A stretch of DNA of 64,000 bases from Gammaproteobacteria bacterium (GTDB taxonomy: Bacteria; Pseudomonadota; Gammaproteobacteria; GCA-001735895): contig JASJCI010000001.1 in assembly GCA_030066085.1 (NCBI GenBank), positions 1 through 64,000 of the forward strand. The letters run 5' to 3'. Shown here piece after piece: positions 43,932 to 55,193 of the stretch (position 1 is its first letter; the number at the start of each line of letters is the position of its first letter). The notes beneath the pieces were generated by a model that had not been told where the DNA came from, did no database searches, and saw nothing but the letters and a program-made list of their open reading frames with translations. The position numbers and the translations under genes were made by a program.

Positions 43932-44513
43932 GTGAAACCGCAAATCGTTCTGGCCAGCAGCTCGGTTTACCGGCGCGAGCTGCTGGCTCGACTGCAGCTC
44001 GATTTCGAAGCCGTGAGCCCTGATATCGACGAGACGCGCCTGGCCGGAGAAGCTGCCGGTGCCTACGTCAGGCGCCTGGCTGAAAGCAAGGCCCGCCGTC
44101 TCGCGCAGCGTTTTCCGTCAGCAGTGTTGATCGGCTCCGACCAGTGTGCCGTGCTCGACGACGAAATACTCGGCAAACCCGGCAGCCACGAGGCCGCAAT
44201 GGATCAATTACGGCGCGCGCAGGGCCGTACCGTCGTTTTCCATACTGGCCTGTGCGTGTTGCGCGAGGCCACCGGCTTCGTCGAAGTAGACGATATCCTG
44301 TTCGAAGTCGACTTTCGTCACCGGCAGGACGCCCAGCTCGAGCGCTACCTGCTCGCCGAAAAACCCTATGACTGCGCCGGCAGTTTTCGTTCGGAGGGCT
44401 ATGGGATAAGCCTGTTCAGTCGCCTGCGCGGCGACGACCCGACCGCGTTGATCGGGTTACCGCTGATTCGCCTGGTCGGCATGCTCGAGGCAGCCGGAGT
44501 CGAAGTAGTCTGA
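43932..44513 (+). CDS. maf: Maf-like nucleoside triphosphate pyrophosphatase (YceF type)
   Basis: 193 aa, GTG start behind CGGAGG. It hydrolyses m7GTP and similar abnormal nucleotides to monophosphates. LASSSVYRRELL, IDETRLAGE, IGSDQCAVLDDEILGKPG and AGSFRSEGYGISLF match the YceF subfamily. It lies next to yceD-rpmF as in E. coli and converges on the S49 peptidase gene with a 3-bp gap. Confidence 0.94.
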   Translation: MKPQIVLASSSVYRRELLARLQLDFEAVSPDIDETRLAGEAAGAYVRRLAESKARRLAQRFPSAVLIGSDQCAVLDDEILGKPGSHEAAMDQLRRAQGRTVVFHTGLCVLREATGFVEVDDILFEVDFRHRQDAQLERYLLAEKPYDCAGSFRSEGYGISLFSRLRGDDPTALIGLPLIRLVGMLEAAGVEVV

Positions 44514-44516
44514 AAC

Positions 44517-45494
44517 TCAACGCAGTGCCGGGCCGCCAAACAGGATTTCGCCGATCCGCTGACCCGCGCTGCTGCCGACCTGGCTCGCGATTCGACTGAG
44601 CAGGCCCGGTTTCGGGGTAAAATCGACGATTTCCTCGGCTTCGAATTCACGCGCAACGCTGCGGCGATTGCCGAAATCATCGATCAGGCCGAGCGCAAGC
44701 GCCCGCTCGCCGCTCCAGATCAGGCCGCTGAACAACTCGTCGTCCTGCGCCAGCCGATCACCCCTGCCCTGCTTGACCGCGTCGATGAAATGTCTGTGCA
44801 CTTCCTGCAGCATGGATTGTATGTGCGCGTTGACCTCCGGATCCGGCGGCGAAAACGGATCGAGCAAGCCCTTGTTTTCACCCGCGGTCAGCAGGCGTCG
44901 TTCCACGCCGACCTTCTGCATCAGGTCGACGAAACCGAAAGATCCCATGCGCACCCCGATCGATCCGAGCAGGCTGGATTTGTTGGCATAGATACGATCG
45001 GCAGCGGCGGCGACGAAGTATCCGCCGGAAAAAGCCGAGTCGCCGATCACGGCGTACAGCGGTATATCCGGATTGTCCTGTCGCAGGCGGCGGATTTCAT
45101 CGTAAATATCGGCGGCCTGCACCGGCAAGCCGCCCTGGGAATTGATTTCGAGCACGATACCGGCGGTGTCATCGTGTTCGAAAGCGGCCCTGAGACCATC
45201 GATAATGTTGTCCGCTCCGCCGCCCTGGCCGGGTGCAATCAATCCGTTGAGCGTTACCAGCGCCGTGTGTTTTTCACCATCGGCGACACTGGCGGCATCA
45301 CCCGCTCGATCGCCGAGCAGGATTACGGTGACAACGCTCAGGTAACCCACGAAGAACAGCATGAAAAAGACCCGCCAGCGGCGGGCACGGCGTTGCTCGG
45401 TCAACGCGGCAAACACCAGCCTGTCGACAACCTTGTGCGACTGCTGGTCAGTTTTATCGCGGCTCGCGCGTGTATCGGATTCTTGCTCGGTCAT
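44517..45494 (-). CDS. sppA: Signal peptide peptidase, S49 family
   Basis: 325-aa single-domain SppA-like serine peptidase. Cytoplasmic N-terminus, then a transmembrane helix at about residues 43-60 (FFMLFFVGYLSVVTVILLG). The Ser-Lys dyad serine is in GDSAFSGGYFVAAAAD; the dyad Lys is likely in the NKSSLLGSIGV segment. It degrades cleaved signal peptides in the inner membrane. It is about half the length of E. coli SppA, as in the short bacterial form. It starts 8 bp after rluC and is co-transcribed with it. Confidence 0.9.
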   Translation of the reverse strand: MTEQESDTRASRDKTDQQSHKVVDRLVFAALTEQRRARRWRVFFMLFFVGYLSVVTVILLGDRAGDAASVADGEKHTALVTLNGLIAPGQGGGADNIIDGLRAAFEHDDTAGIVLEINSQGGLPVQAADIYDEIRRLRQDNPDIPLYAVIGDSAFSGGYFVAAAADRIYANKSSLLGSIGVRMGSFGFVDLMQKVGVERRLLTAGENKGLLDPFSPPDPEVNAHIQSMLQEVHRHFIDAVKQGRGDRLAQDDELFSGLIWSGERALALGLIDDFGNRRSVAREFEAEEIVDFTPKPGLLSRIASQVGSSAGQRIGEILFGGPALR

Positions 45495-45502
45495 GATAGG
45501 GC

Positions 45503-46522
45503 TTACCTGTTGGCTCTGGTGGACGGCGATGGTTGCCGCTCGAGCAGCTGGAACTCCGGCGGCAACGGTGCGTTGACGACCTGCTCGGGGGTATACTCGG
45601 TTGGCGGCAGTTCCAGGCTGGCCGCATGCAGCATGAGACGCCGGATTCCTCGCTGGCGCATCGCGCGATTGAATTCGGCGTCCCCGTACTTGTCGTCGCC
45701 GGCGATCGGGTGACCGACTGCCTGGCAATGCACCCTGATTTGATGGGTGCGCCCGGTCAGGATTTCAACCCGCAGCTGCGAATACTCCGCACCGCTGGCA
45801 AGGACTTCGATGCGCGTCAGCGCGGTCTTGCCCTGTGGATCGACGCGCACCCGCCGTTCGCCGTTGGCGAGGGTGTACCGGCTGAGGCGAGCGTCGATTT
45901 CGACCTGCTCGCGCGGCCATCGGCCCATGACCAGTGCACGGTAATTCTTGCCGATGCCGCCATCCTGCAGTTCCTGCTGCAGCGCCAGCAGCGCCGGGCG
46001 GTTGCGCGCGAGCATGAGGCAACCGCTGGTATCTCGATCGAGCCGGTGCACGAGCTCCAGTTCCTCCGCGGGTCGCGCCGCGCGCAGGATATCGATCACG
46101 CCGTAGTCGACCCCAGAGCCGGCATGCACCGCCAGCCCGGCGGGCTTGTCGATCACCAGCAGGTGACGATTCTCGAACAGTACCGCGCGCTCGAGGCGCT
46201 CAAGCTGGAGCGCGCCGGGACGCTTCCTCGCCGGTGCCTCGCCCGGGTCGAGTCGTAGCGGTGGAATTCGAATGGCGTCACCCGCGACGAGTTTATACTC
46301 GGGCTTGCGACGACCGCCGTTGACGCGCACTTCGCCCTTGCGAATCATGCGGTAGATCCGGGTTCGCGGTATACCGTCGAGTCGTCGTGAGAGAAAGTTA
46401 TCGAGTCGCTGGCCGGATTGGGTGGCCTCGATCTCGACCACGACAACCCCCGATTTTGGCGTTGATTTTGAATTCAATGGCTGGCAGCCGCTACAAACTA
46501 TGTTATATTCCGCTGGTAGCAT
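45503..46522 (-). CDS. rluC: 23S rRNA pseudouridine synthase RluC
   Basis: 339 aa. N-terminal S4 RNA-binding domain (GQRLDNFLSRRLDGIPRTRIYRMIRKGEVRVNG), then the RluA-type catalytic domain with the essential Asp in ELVHRLDRDTSGCLML and RTHQIRVH. RluC modifies U955, U2504 and U2580 of 23S rRNA. It is divergent from rne, as in E. coli, which supports RluC rather than RluD. Confidence 0.93.
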   Translation of the reverse strand: MLPAEYNIVCSGCQPLNSKSTPKSGVVVVEIEATQSGQRLDNFLSRRLDGIPRTRIYRMIRKGEVRVNGGRRKPEYKLVAGDAIRIPPLRLDPGEAPARKRPGALQLERLERAVLFENRHLLVIDKPAGLAVHAGSGVDYGVIDILRAARPAEELELVHRLDRDTSGCLMLARNRPALLALQQELQDGGIGKNYRALVMGRWPREQVEIDARLSRYTLANGERRVRVDPQGKTALTRIEVLASGAEYSQLRVEILTGRTHQIRVHCQAVGHPIAGDDKYGDAEFNRAMRQRGIRRLMLHAASLELPPTEYTPEQVVNAPLPPEFQLLERQPSPSTRANR

Positions 46523-46842
46523 TGTACTGCCTAAAATCCGGGCACAACACTACTCAACAGAATTTTTATGGCGGAAGCACATCACCCAAGTGGTTGTTTC
46601 CCCTGAATAATTAAGCCGGATTTCAGAATGCGTTGACGCTTCTCGTCCGGACTTCAAAGTAACACCAGGGTCCATGGTCTGTCTTTCTTATAGCTTCCTG
46701 CTGATCAAGAACATCCTGTCGCTCTGCGGATGCGAGACATCCGCGGCGCCGGCGCTCGTGCGCCTGCCCGACAGTCCGGATGTACGCGCAAGCGGGTGGC
46801 GACAAGGCAGTTCCCGGCCCCATTTGCAGGGCAAGTATTTCC
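46523..46842 (+). promoter_or_regulatory. 320-bp rne leader / divergent rluC promoter region
   Basis: No gene is seen here. The left 100 bp are AT-rich, the right 200 bp GC-rich. It holds a perfect 7-bp hairpin, GCGGATG / CATCCGC (46726-46744), followed by further GC-rich potential stems. In E. coli rne has a long 5' UTR through which RNase E controls its own mRNA; this region is suitably placed, but I cannot show sequence homology. Confidence 0.5.
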
Positions 46843-49446
46843 ATGAAAAGAATTCTTATCAATGCCACCCAGGCGGAAGAACTGCGCGTGGCGATGGTCG
46901 ACGGTCAGCGTCTCTACGACCTCGATATCGAAGTCCCCAGTCGGGAACAGAAAAAATCCAACATCTACAAGGGTAAGATCACCCGCGTAGAGCCCAGCCT
47001 CGAGGCAGCCTTCGTCAACTATGGCGCGGAACGGCACGGTTTCCTGCCGTTCAAGGAGATAGCCAAGCAGTACTACGGCAACGCTCCACGGGACGACAAC
47101 GGCAAGCCGCTGCTGAAGGACGCGCTCAAGGTCGACCAGGAGATCATCGTCCAGGTCGAAAAAGAAGAACGCGGCAACAAGGGCGCGGCGCTGACCAGCT
47201 TCATCAGTCTCGCGGGCCGCTTCCTGGTCGCCATGCCGCAAAACCCCCGCGCCGGCGGTGTTTCCAGGCGTATCGAAGGCGAAGACCGGGACGAACTCAA
47301 GAAAACCCTGGCCGAGTTGACCATGCCCGAGGGTATGGGTGTGATCGTGCGTACCGCCGGTGTCGGCCGCTCCAGTGAAGAGCTGCAGTGGGATCTCGAC
47401 TACCTGACCCAGGTCTGGGGCGCGATCGAAAAAGCGGCCGAGGGCAAAGCGGCTCCGTTTTTGATCTACCAGGAATCCGACATCGTCGTGCGTGCGCTGC
47501 GCGATCATTATCGCACCGATATCGGCGAGATCCTGATCGATTCCGAGCGCGCCTACCAGCAGGCGCACGATTTCATGTCGATGGTCATGCCGGGCTCGAT
47601 AAACAAGCTCAAGCGCTTCGACGACAAGCTGCCCCTGTTCAATCGCTTCCAGATTGAAAACCAGATCGAGTCCGCGTTTTCGCGCGAGGTCAACCTGCCT
47701 TCGGGCGGTGCCATCGTCATCGACCACACCGAGGCGCTGACGTCGATCGACATCAATTCCGCGCGCGCAACCCGCGGCAGCGACATCGAGGAGACCGCCA
47801 AGCTGACCAATCTAGAAGCGGCCGACGAGGTTGCGCGCCAGCTGCGCATCCGCGATCTCGGCGGCCTGATCGTGATCGATTTCATCGACATGATGCAGAA
47901 CAAGAACCAGCGCGAAGTCGAACAACGCCTGCGCAACGCGGTTTACGAAGATCGCGCGCGGGTGCAGATCGGGCGCATCTCGCGCTTCGGACTGCTGGAA
48001 ATGTCGCGCCAGCGGCTGCGGCCTTCACTCGAGGAATCCAGCCAGATCGTGTGCCCGCGCTGTAACGGCCAGGGCAAGATTCGCGACGTCGAGTCCCTGT
48101 CGCTGGCGGTACTGCGCCTGCTTGAAGAAGAGTCACTGAAAGACAACACCGGCAAGATCCTGGCCAAGATTCCGGTCGAGTGCGCCACCTACCTGCTGAA
48201 CGAAAAGCGCGAAAAAATCGATGCGCTGGAACAGCGCCGCGAGGTGCACGTCGTGGTGATCCCGGACCCGAAACTGCAGACACCCCACTACGTGATCGAG
48301 CGGGTCAAGGACAACGATACCCATCGACACGAATCGAATTACAAGAAATCCTACGAACTGGTAACCGACGAAGAGCCGGTCGACCTGGTCGAAATGGCCA
48401 GCAGCACCCCGGTCACCACCGAACAGGCCGCGGTACAGCGTATCACGCCACCGGCGCCGCGACCGCAGGCCCCGGCGGTCAGCAGCGACAGCCAGGGCCC
48501 CGGCCTGCTCGGCAAACTGCTCGGCTTTTTTACCGGTAACGGCGAGGAAAAGCCCGCCGAGGAAGCGGCCAAACCGGGCGCCGGCAGCGAACGCAAAAGC
48601 CCGGGCAACCGTTCGCGCCGTGGCGGCGGGCGCAAGCGTGGCGGACAGAAACGAACGAGCCAGGGCGCCAGCGCCGGCGAATCTTCACGTAACGAAAAGA
48701 GCAGCGAGCGCGAGACCCGTGGCGGTGAGCGCGGCGAGGAATCCAGGCGTTCGGGATCATCGCGCTCGGGTCGTTCACGGGGCGGTCGCGGCGGCAGTCG
48801 CGGCAATCGTCGGGGTGGTGAGCAAAAACCGGCACAGGATGCCGCGCGCAAGTCCGGCGAGCAAGCGGCCGCGGATGGTGGCAACGAAGCGGCGGTCGAT
48901 ACCAGCGACGAGCAGCGCCGCAACGAGGAACGCAAGCAGGGCAAGTCACGCTCGCGCGGCTCGCGCCGATCCTCGTCACGCAACAAGAACACGCGCGAAG
49001 CCGAAAATCGCAGCAATACCGGCGCGGGCGACAGCGCCAGCGTCGACGACAGCGCGGACAAGAAACCGGTGAGCCGGGAGGCGGACGACAAACAGTCCAC
49101 GGCCAGCGAAGCCGCGACGACCCAACCGCGGGACAGCGGCAAATCGGCGAGCGCAGCGACGGATCGCTCGGACCCGGCCGCCGGCAGGGACGTGCAGGAA
49201 AAGCCCGCTGCCGCGGAATCCGGCAAGCCCGACGCTTCGGCGGACAGGCCGCCGGCGGCCGACGCTGCCGCCGGCGACCAGCGGGCAGCGGCAAAATCCA
49301 ATGGCAAGCAGGCGGGCGCGTCCGCGGGTACCGGCAGGGCCGACAGCAACGCGTCGCCGACATCCGGTGATAGCGGGGATGCGCCTAAACCGGAGACGGC
49401 GGCAGCGGCAAATACTGACGTCCGCGGCAGCGGTACGGAAAGCTGA
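46843..49446 (+). CDS. rne: Ribonuclease E
   Basis: 867 aa. N-terminal catalytic half: S1 domain ([20 protein letters not shown]), DNase I-like domain with catalytic Asp residues in SIDINSAR and IVIDFIDMM, and the Zn-link CPRCNGQG. From about residue 530 the sequence is disordered and biased: Arg/Gly/Ser-rich ([15 protein letters not shown]), then Ala/Asp/Lys/Ser-rich. This part should bind RNA and assemble the degradosome. ATG 46843 gives the conserved [15 protein letters not shown] start. Confidence 0.96.
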   Translation: MKRILINATQAEELRVAMVDGQRLYDLDIEVPSREQKKSNIYKGKITRVEPSLEAAFVNYGAERHGFLPFKEIAKQYYGNAPRDDNGKPLLKDALKVDQEIIVQVEKEERGNKGAALTSFISLAGRFLVAMPQNPRAGGVSRRIEGEDRDELKKTLAELTMPEGMGVIVRTAGVGRSSEELQWDLDYLTQVWGAIEKAAEGKAAPFLIYQESDIVVRALRDHYRTDIGEILIDSERAYQQAHDFMSMVMPGSINKLKRFDDKLPLFNRFQIENQIESAFSREVNLPSGGAIVIDHTEALTSIDINSARATRGSDIEETAKLTNLEAADEVARQLRIRDLGGLIVIDFIDMMQNKNQREVEQRLRNAVYEDRARVQIGRISRFGLLEMSRQRLRPSLEESSQIVCPRCNGQGKIRDVESLSLAVLRLLEEESLKDNTGKILAKIPVECATYLLNEKREKIDALEQRREVHVVVIPDPKLQTPHYVIERVKDNDTHRHESNYKKSYELVTDEEPVDLVEMASSTPVTTEQAAVQRITPPAPRPQAPAVSSDSQGPGLLGKLLGFFTGNGEEKPAEEAAKPGAGSERKSPGNRSRRGGGRKRGGQKRTSQGASAGESSRNEKSSERETRGGERGEESRRSGSSRSGRSRGGRGGSRGNRRGGEQKPAQDAARKSGEQAAADGGNEAAVDTSDEQRRNEERKQGKSRSRGSRRSSSRNKNTREAENRSNTGAGDSASVDDSADKKPVSREADDKQSTASEAATTQPRDSGKSASAATDRSDPAAGRDVQEKPAAAESGKPDASADRPPAADAAAGDQRAAAKSNGKQAGASAGTGRADSNASPTSGDSGDAPKPETAAAANTDVRGSGTES

Positions 49447-49453
49447 GGGTTAA

Positions 49454-49476
49454 CGCGGCCGCCGGGGGCGGCCGCG
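49454..49476. terminator. GC-rich hairpin between convergent rne and skp
   Basis: A 10-bp perfect stem CGCGGCCGCC / GGCGGCCGCG with GGG loop, 8 bp after rne and 10 bp before the skp stop. There is no T-tract on either side, so it may protect 3' ends rather than terminate by itself. Confidence 0.5.
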
Positions 49477-49486
49477 AATGAGCGGG

Positions 49487-49978
49487 TTACTCCGCCTGCA
49501 GTTGCTGCAGGATATCGTCGGTTATATCGACCGCATCGCTGGCAAACACCAGGCTGGAGTCGGAGAAGATGAAATCATATCCGTTGTCCTTGCCGTACTG
49601 GCGAATCACCGCGCTTATTTCCACCTGCAGCTTTTGTAACAACTCCCTGCGCTTGGACTCCAGGTCTTCCTTGAGCGACTGCTGCTCGAACTGAAAACGG
49701 CGCTTGTTCTGGATGATGTTGTCCTCGGCTTTCTTCTTTTGTTCGGCACTCATGATGGCGCTGTCTTTCTGGTAGGTTTGCTCCATCTGCTGAATACTGT
49801 TGCGCAGGTCGAGCAGACCCTGTTCGCGTTCGCCGAACTGTTCCTTCAACTGGGTATTGGCGGCAACGGCCTGGGGCGACTTTTCCATCAGCATCTTCAC
49901 ACTGATGAAGGCGGATTTGCCGGCCGCGCTAAGGTTGAAGCTAAGCAGGGTCAGCAACACGAAAGTCGTTAGTCTCAT
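49487..49978 (-). CDS. skp: Periplasmic chaperone Skp / OmpH family
   Basis: 163 aa: signal peptide (RLTTFVLLTLLSFNLSAAG), then a long coiled-coil tentacle region (QFGEREQGLLDLRNSIQQMEQTYQ to ESKRRELLQKLQVEI) and a C-terminal DFIFSDSSLVFA strand. This matches Skp/OmpH outer-membrane-protein chaperones. The usual bamA-skp-lpxD neighbourhood is absent, so it could be an OmpH paralogue rather than the main Skp. ATG 49978 marks the signal peptide. Confidence 0.85.
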   Translation of the reverse strand: MRLTTFVLLTLLSFNLSAAGKSAFISVKMLMEKSPQAVAANTQLKEQFGEREQGLLDLRNSIQQMEQTYQKDSAIMSAEQKKKAEDNIIQNKRRFQFEQQSLKEDLESKRRELLQKLQVEISAVIRQYGKDNGYDFIFSDSSLVFASDAVDITDDILQQLQAE

Positions 49979-49991
49979 ACGTCGATGTCTC

Positions 49992-50492
49992 TTATTGGTT
50001 AAAGGCTTGTTCCTGCTGCTGCAACCGCTGGTTGAGCAGCTTCTCGATATTCCTGGCATCCTCGAACAGTTTGTCGATATTTTCCTGCGAATAAGGATTG
50101 CCGATCTCGCCGGGCTCGGTGACCGGCTCGGCATCGCCGCCGGCCACTTCCTCGGGCTGTGCTTCGTCCGGCAATTTTACCGCCTGGATCACGTTGGCGT
50201 CGGGATCATAACCCCGCACCGTATACTCGACACCCTCGGGCGGCGGCTCGGAACTGAAGTTGCGATTCCCGGCGCCATCATACCACTCGTAGATCAGGCT
50301 CTTGCCGGAACCCGCGCTGTCGATAGTGGGCGCCAGCTGTTCGACCTCGCCAAAATCCGGCAGCGAAAAATCCGGCATTTTCAGATCGGAGAAACTGATG
50401 AGGGGCTTGCCGCTGTCATCCTTGAGCACCGTAAACGGCAGCGCCATGGCTATGACCAGAAGCGCGATCATGAGTTTCGCAAACAGTTTCAT
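49992..50492 (-). CDS. Secreted protein with DUF4124-like domain
   Basis: 166 aa. Signal peptide or N-terminal anchor at 1-22 (KLFAKLMIALLVIAMALPFTV). The segment IYEWYDGAGNRNFSSEPPP is like DUF4124, a short periplasmic beta module of proteobacteria. The rest is acidic and ends in a Gln-rich helix (LLNQRLQQQEQAFNQ). It lies 13 bp upstream of skp on the same strand. Function unknown. Confidence 0.75.
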   Translation of the reverse strand: MKLFAKLMIALLVIAMALPFTVLKDDSGKPLISFSDLKMPDFSLPDFGEVEQLAPTIDSAGSGKSLIYEWYDGAGNRNFSSEPPPEGVEYTVRGYDPDANVIQAVKLPDEAQPEEVAGGDAEPVTEPGEIGNPYSQENIDKLFEDARNIEKLLNQRLQQQEQAFNQ

Positions 50493-50534
50493 CTCGATTC
50501 CCGACTCGTCAGCTGTACCGCTCAGTATAGCTTT

Positions 50535-51818
<1,284 letters not shown>

Positions 51819-52196
51819 TTAGATCAGTTGTCTGGCGGTGGCCAGGCCGGCCCAGGCACCCAGCACACAGAGGGCGACGCTGAGCAGGATATATGCCCCC
51901 AGCTTCAACAGCGCCCCGTTGCCGGCCAGGTGAAGACTGTCCATGGCAAAGGTTGAAAAAGTGGTGAAGGAACCGAGAAAACCGGCCAGCAAACCGATTC
52001 GAATCTCGTCGCTGACCTGGAAACGATGGATCAGCAGCACCGACAGAAAGCCCATCACCAGGGATCCCAGCAGGTTGACCGCCAGCGTACCCCAGGGGAA
52101 CTGCTGCCCGAGCCAGCTGTAGGTCGCGCTCGAAACCCAGTATCGGGATACGGCGCCGGCAGAACCGCCCACGGCAATCGCGAGGTAGATCGACAT
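51819..52196 (-). CDS. crcB: Fluoride channel CrcB/Fluc
   Basis: 125-aa, four hydrophobic helices. The family motifs GGSAGAVSRYW, FPWGTLAVNLLGSLVMG and GFLGSFTTFSTF are all present; they form the dimeric fluoride pore. No fluoride riboswitch fits in the short gap before it: queG starts divergently about 46 bp away. Confidence 0.93.
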   Translation of the reverse strand: MSIYLAIAVGGSAGAVSRYWVSSATYSWLGQQFPWGTLAVNLLGSLVMGFLSVLLIHRFQVSDEIRIGLLAGFLGSFTTFSTFAMDSLHLAGNGALLKLGAYILLSVALCVLGAWAGLATARQLI

Positions 52197-52242
52197 TTCA
52201 GATTTAGCGGAAAATGCGATATTGTACCAGCCGCCCCGAAAG

Positions 52243-53313
52243 ATGCATCCGTCTATACAGCCCTTGCCGTCGACCACGCAAACCATCAAGCAGATCGGAC
52301 TCGAGCTGGGTTTCCAGCAGGTTGGCATCAGCGACGTGCGGCTCGATCCCGAACACGAGCGCTACGCGCAGTGGATCGCAAGCAACTATCACGGCGAAAT
52401 GGGCTACATGGCGCGCAACGTATGCAAGCGGCTGTACCCGCAAAAGCTGGTGCCCGCTACCCTGTCGGTAATCTGCGTGCGCCTCGATTACCTGGTCGAG
52501 GAGCCCGTGGACCCGGCACAAATCCTCGAACTTCCGACCCGAGCCTACGTCTCCCGCTACGCGCTCGGGCGCGACTATCACAAGCTCATGCGCAAACGCC
52601 TGCAGCGATATGCCGAACGGATTCGGGCGCGCTTCGGCGAGCTCGGCTACCGGGTGTTTACCGATAGCGCACCGGTGCTGGAAAAGGCGCTGGCGGCCAA
52701 GGCCGGCATCGGCTGGCAGGGCAAACACAGCAACCTGCTGCACCGGGAGCACGGCTCGTGGTTCTTCCTCGGAGAAATATATACCGACCTGGAACTCGAA
52801 CCGGACCAGCCGCTCGAAAACCATTGCGGGCGCTGCAGCAGCTGTATCGATGCCTGCCCTACCGGTGCCATCGTGGAGCCCTACGTGGTCGATGCGCGCC
52901 GCTGCATATCCTACCTGACCATCGAGCACCATTCCGCGATCCCGGTCGAATGGCGCAGCGCGATCGGCAATCGTATATACGGCTGCGATGACTGCCAGCT
53001 GGTTTGCCCGTGGAATCGCTTTGCCCGTTACACCAGCGAACCGGATTTCCAGCCGCGCCATGGACTGGACCATATCTCGTTGCTCGAATGTTACGGCTGG
53101 AGCGAAGACGAGTTCCTGCAGCGCATGGAAGGCTCGGCTATCCGGCGTATCGGCCACCAGCGCTGGCTGCGCAACGTGGTGATCGCGCTTGGAAACGCGC
53201 CCTGGGACCCCCATATCGTCGCCAGGCTGCGGCGGGATTACGAGCGGCATACGCCGTACCTGCGTGAGCACGTCGACTGGGCGATCGAACAACAGGAGAG
53301 CAAGGCACCATGA
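52243..53313 (+). CDS. queG: Epoxyqueuosine reductase QueG
   Basis: 356 aa. Cobalamin- and FeS-dependent enzyme for the last step of queuosine synthesis in tRNA. Two 4Fe-4S motifs: CGRCSSCIDACPTGAI and CDDCQLVCPWN. N-terminal DUF1730 (GEMGYMARN), RIGHQRWLRNVVIALGN heat-like repeat at the end. ATG 52243 is used; an upstream TTG would add 7 aa. Overlaps ygfZ by 4 bp (ATGA). Confidence 0.96.
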   Translation: MHPSIQPLPSTTQTIKQIGLELGFQQVGISDVRLDPEHERYAQWIASNYHGEMGYMARNVCKRLYPQKLVPATLSVICVRLDYLVEEPVDPAQILELPTRAYVSRYALGRDYHKLMRKRLQRYAERIRARFGELGYRVFTDSAPVLEKALAAKAGIGWQGKHSNLLHREHGSWFFLGEIYTDLELEPDQPLENHCGRCSSCIDACPTGAIVEPYVVDARRCISYLTIEHHSAIPVEWRSAIGNRIYGCDDCQLVCPWNRFARYTSEPDFQPRHGLDHISLLECYGWSEDEFLQRMEGSAIRRIGHQRWLRNVVIALGNAPWDPHIVARLRRDYERHTPYLREHVDWAIEQQESKAP

Positions 53314-54296
53314 ATCAGTGGCGGGAATTTGCCGCGGCGCGGCCGGGCGAACGTCGTGATGACGAATTTATCAGCGTGGCTGACGATATCGGCCTCATCC
53401 TGATCACCGGCGAGGACGCTACTGATTACCTGCACAACCTGCTCAGCAACGACGTACGCCCCCTCGACGAGGAGCACCACCAGCTCAGCAGTTACTCGAC
53501 ACCGAAGGGCCGCATGCTCGGCATCTTCCGCGTGGTCCGCATCAGCAACGGCTACCTGCTGGTGACGCCGCGCTCGACCGTGCTGCCGTTGTTGGAGAGT
53601 CTTGCCCGCTACGTCCTGCAGTCGCGGGTGAACCTGGCCGATGCAAGCGACTACTTCGCTCGCTTCACGCTGGTCACGGCACAGGCCGAAATTCTTGCCC
53701 ACCCTGCACTGCCGCCGCTACCGGGTAATACCCTGCAAAACGACAAGATCGTCGCGTTACAGCTCGAACCACTCGGACAACAGAGGCGCTTCCTGCTGTG
53801 TGCGCTTGATCCGGACGCGGCAATCGAGCTCTGGCAGTCATGGCAGGACAGGCTGCAGGTTGCCGACTATGCATCATGGCGGCTGAGCGAGATTCGTGCC
53901 GGTATCCCGTCCATCCAGCCCGCCACCAGCGACGAATTTGTCCTGCAGATGGCCAACCTGGGCGCGCTCGACGGCGTCAGCTTCAAGAAAGGCTGCTTCC
54001 CGGGACAGGAAATCGTCGCGCGCATGCAGTATCTCGGCAAACTCAAGCGGCGGATGTTCCTCGCTCGTATCGATACCGGCCAGTTGCCGCGGGCCGGTGA
54101 CGAGCTGGTGACCCGGGGCAAGGATCGCGCCGACGGCAGCGGCAAGATCGTCGATGCCGAGTTCGACACGAAGGGACAGTGTCATTGCCTGTATATCGCG
54201 CGCATCGACCGCGCCGAAGCGGGCGAACTGGCGCTGCTGGAACAGCCCGACGCCTCGATCGAAAACAGCGCGCTGCCCTACTCGCTCGCATCCTGA
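53310..54296 (+). CDS. ygfZ: Folate-binding FeS-cluster protein YgfZ
   Basis: 328 aa. GcvT-like fold with the YgfZ signature KKGCFPGQEIVARMQYLG, which holds the redox-active Cys. It helps repair or make certain FeS clusters with tetrahydrofolate. Translational coupling to queG (itself an FeS enzyme) makes functional sense. Confidence 0.94.
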   Translation: MNQWREFAAARPGERRDDEFISVADDIGLILITGEDATDYLHNLLSNDVRPLDEEHHQLSSYSTPKGRMLGIFRVVRISNGYLLVTPRSTVLPLLESLARYVLQSRVNLADASDYFARFTLVTAQAEILAHPALPPLPGNTLQNDKIVALQLEPLGQQRRFLLCALDPDAAIELWQSWQDRLQVADYASWRLSEIRAGIPSIQPATSDEFVLQMANLGALDGVSFKKGCFPGQEIVARMQYLGKLKRRMFLARIDTGQLPRAGDELVTRGKDRADGSGKIVDAEFDTKGQCHCLYIARIDRAEAGELALLEQPDASIENSALPYSLAS

Positions 54297-54362
54297 CGCG
54301 CGCCTGCGAAATTGTCGCGGGCATCTATACTCGGGATATTCGATCAATCGCCCCGAGCCAGC

Positions 54363-55193
54363 ATGAGTATTACCTCCGAAACCATCATCGACGATCTCGA
54401 AAACGAGCGCCTGCCGCTACCTACCCTGCCCGAGGTGGCTCTGCGCGTACGCGAAACCGCCGATGACGAAGACGCATCCATTACCGACGTCGCCAGGATC
54501 ATCGAAACCGACGCCGCGCTGAGCGCGCGTATCGTCCAGGTCGGCAACTCCGCCCTGTACCGCGGCGTCAACCCGGCCGAGACGGTGCAGGCCGCGGCCA
54601 TGCGCATGGGCCTGGATACGGTGCGCACCTTGGCCACCAGCCTGGTCATGAAACAGCTGTTCCAGGCGACCCATCCGGTGGTCGACCTGTACCTGCGCAA
54701 AGCCTGGAAACAGAGTACGGACGTCGCCGCCCTGAGCGCGGTCATCGCGCGCAGCGTTACCGGCCTCGAGGCCGACAGCGCGCTGCTGGCCGGGCTGACG
54801 CACTGCATCGGCCTGTCACCGATCCTGGTGAAGGCGGAGAGCGACCCTGCCCTGCTCAACGATTCGCAGAAACTCGAAGCGCTGCTGTATGAACTCTACC
54901 CGGTGGTTGGCAGCCAGATTCTGAAGAACTGGGGCTTCAGCGATATGCTGATCAAGGTGCCGGCGGAACACCTGCTAACGGTGCGCAAGGGTGACAATGG
55001 CCAGCCCGATTACGTCGACGTGGTGCAGGTCGCGCTGCTACAGACGCTCGATGATCCCGCCCACCCGCTGGCCCAGGTCGACCGCGCACAGATCAGCGCC
55101 TTCGACCGCCTCGGCATGACCGAGGACGTCGAGGAAATCGATATGTCCGGCGGCGTCATCGAAGTCGAGGAGATCAAGGACGCGATCCTGTAA
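54363..55193 (+). CDS. HDOD-domain signalling protein
   Basis: 276 aa with one HDOD domain: LPTLPEVALRVRET, IETDAALSARIVQVGNSALYRG and ALLAGLTHCIG (the place of the HD pair; no HD is seen). HDOD proteins act in c-di-GMP and stress signalling by protein interaction. An acidic tail follows. ATG 54363 gives a normal N-terminus. Its last 20 bp overlap the convergent FrnE-like gene. Confidence 0.88.
   Translation: MSITSETIIDDLENERLPLPTLPEVALRVRETADDEDASITDVARIIETDAALSARIVQVGNSALYRGVNPAETVQAAAMRMGLDTVRTLATSLVMKQLFQATHPVVDLYLRKAWKQSTDVAALSAVIARSVTGLEADSALLAGLTHCIGLSPILVKAESDPALLNDSQKLEALLYELYPVVGSQILKNWGFSDMLIKVPAEHLLTVRKGDNGQPDYVDVVQVALLQTLDDPAHPLAQVDRAQISAFDRLGMTEDVEEIDMSGGVIEVEEIKDAIL

Noticed and set aside
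52197-52242. Fluoride riboswitch before crcB
   Set aside because: The divergent gap to queG is too short and shows no pseudoknot-like sequence.
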